Shown here one piece after another: positions 57,951 through 64,000 of a stretch of DNA of 64,000 nucleotides (the first letter of the stretch is position 1; every line of letters starts with the position of its first letter). The notes below the pieces were generated by a model. It searched no databases, was not told the DNA's origin, and saw only the letters and a list, made by a program, of their open reading frames with translations. The stretch comes from Roseomonas sp. HF4 (lineage in GTDB: Bacteria > Pseudomonadota > Alphaproteobacteria > Acetobacterales > Acetobacteraceae). Where the stretch lies: positions 1-64,000 of the forward strand of contig NZ_STGD01000013.1 in assembly GCF_005222755.1 (NCBI RefSeq). Reading direction: 5' to 3'. A program made the translations under genes and the position numbers.

Positions 57951-58798
57951 CAGGACCGCGCGATGCGGCCGAGCGCGCGGCCGGCCGCCTCGATCGGCGC
58001 GTAGGTCTGCTCCGTCGCGGGCACCCAGCCGGTGTAGTTCGGCGGCAGGTGATCGGCCGTGGTCGCGAGCGCGGCGGCGCGCAGCGCATCGCGCGTCGGC
58101 GCGTCGAGGTCGGCGCGCACGGCCAGCGCGTCGTTCGGCAGCGGGTCGCTGCGCCAGACCACGCGCAGCTGGTCGGCGCGCACGCGGCCCGACGCGATCA
58201 TGGCATCGAGGTTGCGGTCGAAATCTGTCGCGAGATCCACCTGGCCCGAGGCGACCGAGATGACGTTGGCCGCGTGGCTCGCGCCGTCGCGGTAGCGGAA
58301 GAAGGTCCGCGGGTCGATGCCGCGGCCCTGGAACCAGTGGTGCGGTATGAGCCAGCCGCTTGTCGAGCCCGCATCGGCGAAGGAGATCGAAAGGCCGCGC
58401 GCATCCTCGGGGAAGCGGGCGATGGGCAGGTCCGGCCTGGCGATGATGATGGCGTGGTAGGTCGGGCGGCCCTGGTAGAGCACGGTCGCGATCGCCTCCG
58501 CGCCGGCCCTGGCGCGCGCGAGCACGAAGCCCCAGGGCCCCATCCAGGCGCAATCCGCCTGGCCGGAGCCGAGCGCCACCGCGATTCCCGCCCAGTCGGT
58601 CGTCACCCGCAATTCGTAGGGCCGGCCGAGCGTCGCGGCCAGGCGCCCGAAGAAAGGCTCGAATGCGCGGCGCGTGTCGCCCGGCGTCGGCTGGAAGGGG
58701 CCGACGGCGAAGCGCAGCGGCGCGCCGGACTGCGCCCTTGCGGCCAGGGGCAGGGCGAGCGGGGCGGCGAGCAGCAGGCGGCGCGGAATGCGGGGCAT
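57950..58798 (-). CDS. phnD: ABC transporter substrate-binding protein, PhnD-like
   Basis: A 282-residue precursor with signal peptide (RRLLLAAPLALPLAARAQ) and the PhnD fold: LRFAVGPFQPTPGDTRRAFE, ADCAWMGPWGFVLARAR, ISFADAGSTSGWLIPHHWF and a C-terminal helical end. The GSTSG segment matches the anion-binding Ser/Thr cluster of PhnD/PtxB proteins. It is the first gene of the transporter operon. No C-P lyase or phosphite dehydrogenase is present in the window, so the solute is uncertain. Confidence 0.85.
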   Translation of the reverse strand: MPRIPRRLLLAAPLALPLAARAQSGAPLRFAVGPFQPTPGDTRRAFEPFFGRLAATLGRPYELRVTTDWAGIAVALGSGQADCAWMGPWGFVLARARAGAEAIATVLYQGRPTYHAIIIARPDLPIARFPEDARGLSISFADAGSTSGWLIPHHWFQGRGIDPRTFFRYRDGASHAANVISVASGQVDLATDFDRNLDAMIASGRVRADQLRVVWRSDPLPNDALAVRADLDAPTRDALRAAALATTADHLPPNYTGWVPATEQTYAPIEAAGRALGRIARS

Positions 58799-58808
58799 GG
58801 CGGTCCTG

Positions 58809-59651
58809 TCAGGAGCGGGGCGTGGCGATGTCGTTCAGCGCCCAGTCGTAGGCGTGGTCGGCGATGCCGCCGGCGGCGGCGAGCCGGGCGGCCAGCGGCG
58901 GCGCGGCGTGGCGGCGCAGGTGCGCGATCACGCCGGCATCGGTGCCGCCGAAATCCTCGCGGAACCAATGGTAGATCGACGACACCACGAGCCGCCCGTC
59001 CGACCGCACCGCGACCCCGCGCGGGTGGTTCACGAAGGCGCGCGCGGCGTCGTCGAGGTCGGCCTCCAGCGTCGCGGCCCGGAACGCGCGCGGGCGCAGA
59101 TTCGGGCAGCCGATCGAGGCGCAGTTGACCGCGTAGTGCACGCGCGGGTCGCGGAAGGTCGGGCGCATGGTCTCGTGCTCGATGTCGTCCAGCGACATGC
59201 GCCGCCCTTCCACCGTGACAAGGCGCGTCCGCCACGGCCCGTTGAACTGCCGTGGGTCGAAGGGCACGCCAGTCGAGCGGATGTCGCGGATGGAGCGCAC
59301 CGGATAACGGTCGAGCACGACGCTCAGCGTCAGCGCGTTGTAGAGATTGGCCCAGAAGGCGAAGGCCTCCGCGCGCGGCATCGCGGACGGGCGGCGGGCC
59401 GCCGCGGCCTCGATCCAGGCGGCGAGCGACGCCATGTCGGCGGCATTCGCCTTCCAGCGCGCGTAGTCGACCCGCGCGACACCATCGGCCGGCAGGCTGA
59501 CGTAGCGGCCCAGCAGCGCGTCGAGCGCGGGATCCGCCGCCATGGCGGGCGCCGCGGCATGCAGGGCCGGCAGCGCCAGGCCGGACAGGATCAGGACGCT
59601 GCGGCGCCCCTGCTTCGGCGCGGTCCCGGCCGACCGTTCGGAGGAGATCAT
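58809..59651 (-). CDS. DUF547 domain exported protein
   Basis: A 280-residue precursor with signal peptide (RRSVLILSGLALPALHAA) and a DUF547 domain: VDYARWKANAADMASLAAWI, AFAFWANLYNALTLSVVLDR, the diagnostic NCASIGCPNLRP and SSIYHWFREDFGG. DUF547 resembles a transglutaminase/cysteine-protease-like fold; function is unknown. It lies 10 bases upstream of the phnD-like gene on the same strand and may be its operon partner. Confidence 0.82.
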   Translation of the reverse strand: MISSERSAGTAPKQGRRSVLILSGLALPALHAAAPAMAADPALDALLGRYVSLPADGVARVDYARWKANAADMASLAAWIEAAAARRPSAMPRAEAFAFWANLYNALTLSVVLDRYPVRSIRDIRSTGVPFDPRQFNGPWRTRLVTVEGRRMSLDDIEHETMRPTFRDPRVHYAVNCASIGCPNLRPRAFRAATLEADLDDAARAFVNHPRGVAVRSDGRLVVSSIYHWFREDFGGTDAGVIAHLRRHAAPPLAARLAAAGGIADHAYDWALNDIATPRS

Positions 59652-59722
59652 GGCGAAGGCATTCCCGGTCGTTCGGACGCTTCTTCGATGCGCGGGCCCG
59701 AGCGGTTACGCGCGTGCCGGCG

Positions 59723-59750
59723 TTGTTTTCTGGAGCGATCGGTCCATAAT
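59723..59750 (+). promoter_or_regulatory. Candidate promoter of the peptide-binding-protein gene
   Basis: TTGTTT (59723-59728) and CATAAT (59745-59750) are separated by 16 bases, matching sigma-70 hexamers at four and five of six positions. They lie 38 bases before the ATG at 59789, in the only A/T-rich patch of the divergent gap. Confidence 0.4.
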
Positions 59751-59788
59751 TAGAAAGCGCCTGTCGTGGCGCCGACCGGGAGACGACC

Positions 59789-61387
59789 ATGATCCACCGC
59801 CTTGCCCGCGCCGCGCTGCTGGCTGCCGCCGCGCTGATCGCCGCCCCCGCCGGCGCGCAGCCCATCCCGCCCGAGCGCATCCTGCGCATGGTGCCGAACG
59901 CCGACCTGCAGACGCTCGACCCGATCAACACCACGGCCGGCGTCGTGCAGTCGCACGCCCACATGATCTACGATCAGCTGTTCGGCCGCGACGAGCAACA
60001 GCGCCCGCAGCCGCAGATGGTCGGCGCCTACCGGGTCTCGGACGATGCGCTGACCTGGACCTTCACGCTGCGCGACGGGCTGAAGTTCCACGACGGCGCG
60101 CCGGTCACGGCGGCGGACGTGATCGCCTCGCTCCGCCGCTGGGGCGCGCGCGACCCGCATGGCCGGCAGATCATGGCGATCACGACGGCGATGGAGCCCT
60201 CGGCCGATGGCAGGACCGTCACCTGGCGGCTCAGCCGGCCCTATGGGCTCATGCTGGTCGCGTTGTCGAAGCCCGCGGGCAACATGCCGGCGATCATGCC
60301 GGCGCGCGTGGCCGCGACCGACCCCTTCACCGCCATCACCGAGACCGTCGGATCCGGGCCGTTCATCTTCGTGCGCGACGAATGGGTGCCGGGGTCGCGC
60401 GTCGTCTACCGCCGCAACCCGGACTACGTACCGCGGAGCGAGCCGGCGTCCGGCACGGCCGGCGGCAAGGTCGCGCATGTCGACCGCGTCGAATGGCTCA
60501 ACATTGCCAACGCGCAGACCGCGGTGCTGGCGCTGATCCAGGGCGAGCTCGACTATGTCGAGAGCCCGGGCGTGGACTTCCTGCCCATGCTGCAGCGGCG
60601 GGGCATGCGCATCATCCGCACCAACACGCTGGGCGCGCCGGGCATGATCCGGATGAACCACATCCACCCGCCCTTCAACGACGCCCGCGCGCGGGAAGCG
60701 CTGATGCTCCTGGTGAACCAGGAGGAGATCCTGCAGGCGATGTTCCCGGACCCGGCGCTCTATCAGGTCTGCCACGCCTTCTTCGTCTGCGGGTCGCCGC
60801 AGGAATCGAATGCGGGCGTTCCGGCCGACCTCGGCAGCCCGGCCGCGCGGGAACGCGCCCGCGCCCTGCTGCGCGAGAGCGGCTATGACGGCGCCCCGAT
60901 CGTCATCATGGACCCGACTGACAATCCGTTCGTCCATGCGGCGACGCTGGTGCTGGCGCAGCAGATGCAGTCGGTCGGCTTCCGGACGGACGTGCAGGCG
61001 ATGGACTTCGCGTCGATGGCCGGGCGGCGCGCCAACCGACGCCCGCCGGCGGAAGGCGGCTGGCATATCGGGCTCACCTTCTGGAACGGCCTCGGCGCGT
61101 CCGACCCCGTGGGCAACGTGCCGATGCAGGCGTCCTGCGAGCGCGCCTGGCCGGGCTGGCCGTGCGACGCCGCGCACCAGGCGCTGATCGATGCCTTCCC
61201 CTATGCCGCCAACGACGCGGAGCGGCGGCGCATCCTCGACGAGCTGCACGCGAGCGCCTATCGCCTCGTGCCCTATGTGCCCTACGGGCAATGGTACCTG
61301 CCCTCGGCCATCACGCCGCGCGTGTCGGGTGTGCTGGCCATGCCGGGCATCATCATCGCCTGGAACATCCGCAAGGCGGCGCGCTAG
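59789..61387 (+). CDS. ABC transporter substrate-binding protein, peptide/nickel family 5
   Basis: A 532-residue precursor with signal peptide (LARAALLAAAALIAAPAGA) and the family 5 solute-binding fold: ADLQTLDPINTTAGVVQSHA, LTWTFTLRDGLKFHDGAPVT, AADVIASLRRW and the late GYDGAPIVIMDPT. It would bind an oligopeptide or similar ligand in the periplasm. No permease or ATPase genes follow, so it is an orphan binding protein in this window. Confidence 0.9.
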   Translation: MIHRLARAALLAAAALIAAPAGAQPIPPERILRMVPNADLQTLDPINTTAGVVQSHAHMIYDQLFGRDEQQRPQPQMVGAYRVSDDALTWTFTLRDGLKFHDGAPVTAADVIASLRRWGARDPHGRQIMAITTAMEPSADGRTVTWRLSRPYGLMLVALSKPAGNMPAIMPARVAATDPFTAITETVGSGPFIFVRDEWVPGSRVVYRRNPDYVPRSEPASGTAGGKVAHVDRVEWLNIANAQTAVLALIQGELDYVESPGVDFLPMLQRRGMRIIRTNTLGAPGMIRMNHIHPPFNDARAREALMLLVNQEEILQAMFPDPALYQVCHAFFVCGSPQESNAGVPADLGSPAARERARALLRESGYDGAPIVIMDPTDNPFVHAATLVLAQQMQSVGFRTDVQAMDFASMAGRRANRRPPAEGGWHIGLTFWNGLGASDPVGNVPMQASCERAWPGWPCDAAHQALIDAFPYAANDAERRRILDELHASAYRLVPYVPYGQWYLPSAITPRVSGVLAMPGIIIAWNIRKAAR

Positions 61388-61471
61388 GGTCGGACCGGGC
61401 GAGTCGTAACGGGCGCGCCCGACCTGGCGAAACCGGAAGGACAAGGGCGCAACCGAACGGAGACGACCGCC

Positions 61472-62965
61472 ATGACGCCGCGATGCCAAGGTCCGGACCA
61501 GGACCGTCCCAGGGCCACGGCGCCGGGCGGCCGCCGCGCCCTGCTGCTGGGCGGCGCCGCGGCCGCCGCAGCGCTCGCGGGCTGCGCGCCGGAGCCCATG
61601 ACCAACCTCGCGTTGATCTACAACCCGGCGGCGCAGCACCACGGCATCGACCGCAACCCGATCATTGTCATCCCGGGCCTGCTCGGCAGCCGGCTGCGCG
61701 ATCCCGCTTCTGGCCGGATCGTCTGGGGCGCGTTCGACGGCAACGCGGCGAACCCCGGAACGCCGGACGGCGCGCGGCTGGTGGCGCTGCCCTTCACCGA
61801 CATGATGGCGACGCCGGGCGCCGCCGTGCAGCCCGATGGCGTGCTCGACCGCGTGCGCATCCGCGTCGCCGGCATCCCGATCGCGCTGCAGGCCTATGCC
61901 GAGATCATGGCGACGCTCGGCATCGGCGGCTACCGAGACGAGGCGCTGGGCCTCGGCGGAGCAGTCGACTACGGGCGGGACCACTTCACCTGCTTCCAGT
62001 TCGACTACGACTGGCGCCAGGACAACGTGGCGAATGCGCGCCGGCTGATGGCCTTCATGCGGGAGAAGCGTGCCTACGTGCAGGGCGAGTACGCGCGACG
62101 CTTCGGTGTGCGCGACGCCGACGTGAAGTTCGACGTCGTGGCGCATTCCATGGGCGGCCTGGTGGCGCGCTACGCCATGCTCTACGGCGATGCCGACCTG
62201 CCGGCCGATGGCACGCTGCCGCCGCTCACCTTCGCCGGCGCGCCGTTCATGGCGCGGCTGATCCAGATCGGGACGCCCAATGGCGGCTCGCTCGACGCCT
62301 TCCGCGTGCTGGTGGACGGGCGCGACTTCGGATCGCCGATCGTGCCGCGCTACAGCCCGGCGATCCTCGGCACCTTCCCGTCGCTCTATCAGTTGCTGCC
62401 GCGGCAGCGGGCGCGGGCGGTGGTGGTGGCGGGACAGCCGGGCACGGCGCCCGACCCGTACGATCCGGACCTGTGGCGGAGCATGGGCTGGGGCATCGCG
62501 AAGCGCGACAACGACGCGGACCTGGCCACGCTGATGCCTGGCGTCGCCTCGGCGGAGGAGCGGCGGCGTTTGGCGCTGGCACTGCAGGGGAGGCTGCTGC
62601 GCCGCGCCCGCGCCTTCTCCGCCGCGATGGACCGGCCGGTGACGCAGCCGCCCGGCACCGACCTGATGATCGTGGCCGGGGATGCGCTACCGACGGCGTC
62701 GCGGATCATCGCCAACCCCGAGACTGGCGCGATCGCGGAGGCACGGACCGACCCGGGCGACGGCCTGGTGCTGCGCGATTCCGCCCTGCTCGACTTTCGC
62801 CAGGGCCAGGAGGCTCGGACGCCCACGGTGCAGAGCCCGATGGGCTTCCACCGCACCCTTTTCCTGCCGCGCGAGCACCTCGAGATCACGCGCGACCCGA
62901 CCTTCCGCAACAACATCCTGTTCTGGCTGCTGGAAGAACCGCGCGTCGCGCCCCGGAGGGCGTGA
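61472..62965 (+). CDS. LCAT-like lipase/acyltransferase lipoprotein
   Basis: A 497-residue protein with a lipoprotein-like signal (RRALLLGGAAAAAALAGCAP, Cys38) and an alpha/beta hydrolase of the lecithin:cholesterol acyltransferase group: NPIIVIPGLLGSRLRDP (oxyanion region), FQFDYDWRQDNVANA and nucleophile elbow VVAHSMGGLVARY with Ser226. TPNGGSLDAF follows. A C-terminal GFHRTLFLPREHLEITRDPT contains a candidate catalytic His. It probably acts on lipids at the envelope; substrate is unknown. It starts 84 bases after the binding-protein gene. Confidence 0.82.
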   Translation: MTPRCQGPDQDRPRATAPGGRRALLLGGAAAAAALAGCAPEPMTNLALIYNPAAQHHGIDRNPIIVIPGLLGSRLRDPASGRIVWGAFDGNAANPGTPDGARLVALPFTDMMATPGAAVQPDGVLDRVRIRVAGIPIALQAYAEIMATLGIGGYRDEALGLGGAVDYGRDHFTCFQFDYDWRQDNVANARRLMAFMREKRAYVQGEYARRFGVRDADVKFDVVAHSMGGLVARYAMLYGDADLPADGTLPPLTFAGAPFMARLIQIGTPNGGSLDAFRVLVDGRDFGSPIVPRYSPAILGTFPSLYQLLPRQRARAVVVAGQPGTAPDPYDPDLWRSMGWGIAKRDNDADLATLMPGVASAEERRRLALALQGRLLRRARAFSAAMDRPVTQPPGTDLMIVAGDALPTASRIIANPETGAIAEARTDPGDGLVLRDSALLDFRQGQEARTPTVQSPMGFHRTLFLPREHLEITRDPTFRNNILFWLLEEPRVAPRRA

Positions 62966-62972
62966 CGCGCCG

Positions 62973-64000
62973 TCAGCCCGGCAGGCCGAGCACGTTCTTG
63001 CTCAGGATGTTGCGCTGGATCTCGTTCGACCCGCCGTAGATCGTGGCCGGTCGCGCCTGGATATAGAGGCCGGTCGGGTTGAGGTTGCGGTTACCTTCCA
63101 TCGGCTCCAGCAGCCCGGCATTCTCGCCCGCGATCTCGAGCATCGTGTCGGTGATGCGCTGGAAGAGTTCCGTCTGGAAGATCTTGAGCATCGACACGTC
63201 GGGGCCGAGCGTCTCGCCGCGCCGGAGCTTTTCCACGAAGACACCGTAGAGCGACTTCAGATCCTCGAGGTCGAGGCGGAGCCGGCCGTAGGTCTCCTGG
63301 AAGGCTGCGTCCTCCCACACGCCCATGCGTTCGGCCAGTTGCCGCAGTCGCGCGAAGGCATAGGCCGACAGGCGCGGGGAGCCGAGGTAGATGCGTTCGA
63401 AGGACAGCAGCGCCTTCGCCATGTCCCAGCCGCGGTTCGGCGTGCCGACGAGGTTCTTTGCCGGCACCCGGACATTGTCGAAGAACACCTCGCAGAATTC
63501 GTCATGGTATTCGAGGTTGATGATCGGCTTCACCGTGATGCCGGGCGTCGCCATGTCCACCAGCAGGAACGATATGCCTTCCTGCTTCTTCGCCGCCTTG
63601 TCCGTTCGGACCAGCAGGAAGCACCAGTTCGCGTCGGAGGCGAGGGTGGTCCAGATCTTCTGGCCGTTCACCACGTAGTGGTCGCCGTCCAGCACGGCTT
63701 CGGTGCGGAGCGCGGCCAGGTCCGATCCGGCATTGGGTTCGGAATAGCCCTGGCACCAGATGTGCTCGCCGCTCAGGATCTTCGGCAGGAAGTATTCCTG
63801 CTGTTCGGCCGTGCCGTGGTTGATCAGCAGCGGCCCCACCATGACGATGCCGTGGTCGTTGGTGCGCGCGCAGCCGTGGCGCTCGATCTCCTCGGTGAAG
63901 ATGATCTGCTTGGCGGGGCTGAGGCCGAGCCCGCCGAACTGCCGCGGCCAGCCGGGGCAGAGCCAGCCCTTCTCGGCCAGCATGAAGTACCAGGGCTTGT
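62973..64000 (-). CDS. Acyl-CoA dehydrogenase (partial, 5' end outside window)
   Basis: The visible 342 residues are the core and C-terminal domains of a flavin acyl-CoA dehydrogenase: CQGYSEPNAGSDLAALRTEA (FAD/substrate loop), VVNGQKIWTTLASDANWCFL, FCEVFFDNVRVPAKNLVG, GWDMAKALLSFERI and the closing PATIYGGSNEIQRNILSKNV. The frame is still open through 64000 (KPWYFMLAEKGW), so the N-terminal domain lies beyond the window. It is convergent with the LCAT-like gene, 7 bases away. Which acyl-CoA it uses cannot be told. Confidence 0.9.
   Translation of the reverse strand, partial: KPWYFMLAEKGWLCPGWPRQFGGLGLSPAKQIIFTEEIERHGCARTNDHGIVMVGPLLINHGTAEQQEYFLPKILSGEHIWCQGYSEPNAGSDLAALRTEAVLDGDHYVVNGQKIWTTLASDANWCFLLVRTDKAAKKQEGISFLLVDMATPGITVKPIINLEYHDEFCEVFFDNVRVPAKNLVGTPNRGWDMAKALLSFERIYLGSPRLSAYAFARLRQLAERMGVWEDAAFQETYGRLRLDLEDLKSLYGVFVEKLRRGETLGPDVSMLKIFQTELFQRITDTMLEIAGENAGLLEPMEGNRNLNPTGLYIQARPATIYGGSNEIQRNILSKNVLGLPG

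Overview
The window is very G+C-rich, densely packed DNA of the kind seen in alphaproteobacteria, most likely a Roseomonas-like member of the Acetobacteraceae. This is inferred from the base composition, from the typically alphaproteobacterial order bolA / J-domain gene / cobS / cobT, and from a complete thiosulfate-oxidation (Sox) locus that includes SoxCD. No rRNA, tRNA or CRISPR array was recognised. Gene identities rest on reading motifs and overall architecture; no database search was possible.

Layout. (1) 1-2018: end of an IS3-family element inserted in a GT2 glycosyltransferase gene, which also carries a nonsense codon, then a sulfotransferase-like gene; this looks like a decaying edge of a surface-polysaccharide locus. 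(2) 2019-2460: a sharply A+T-rich stretch holding a candidate promoter and the first codons of glgE. (3) 2347-20018: one tightly coupled seven-gene operon, glgE - treS/maltokinase fusion - glgB - glgX - treZ - malQ - treY. It encodes a full route from trehalose through maltose and maltose-1-phosphate to branched alpha-glucan, and a route back from glucan to trehalose. (4) 20162-32971: Sox region: soxXYZA, a large inverted repeat, soxB, soxV (ccdA type); soxW on the other strand; a membrane spermidine-synthase-like gene with a DsrE-like gene; a divergent HbpS-like/soxS pair; then soxE, soxF, soxC, soxD and a second DsrE-like gene. (5) 33080-41988: polysaccharide deacetylase overlapping galU, a six-unit Asp/Gly/Arg repeat protein, prfC, a LysR regulator, a Ser/Thr kinase fused to a universal-stress domain with a phosphoesterase, and a phytase-like lipoprotein. 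(6) 42020-47745: cobT, cobS, J-domain gene, bolA, and an alpha/beta-hydrolase-TPR fusion. (7) 47739-55752: housekeeping and small genes (Nudix, pgk, a second Nudix, coq7-like), a long coiled-coil lipoprotein, DUF302 and a YeeE/YedE sulfur transporter. (8) 55709-64000: a PhnDEC-like ABC transporter with phosphoesterase and DUF547 genes, a peptide-type binding protein, an LCAT-like lipase lipoprotein and a truncated acyl-CoA dehydrogenase.

Together the two large blocks describe a periplasmic sulfur-oxidising chemolithotroph or mixotroph that stores carbon as GlgE-type alpha-glucan and trehalose. The least explained parts are the A+T-rich glgE leader, the degenerate N-terminal GH13-like half of GlgE, the soxA-soxB palindrome, the two DsrE-like satellites of the Sox cluster, and the Asp/Gly/Arg repeat protein.
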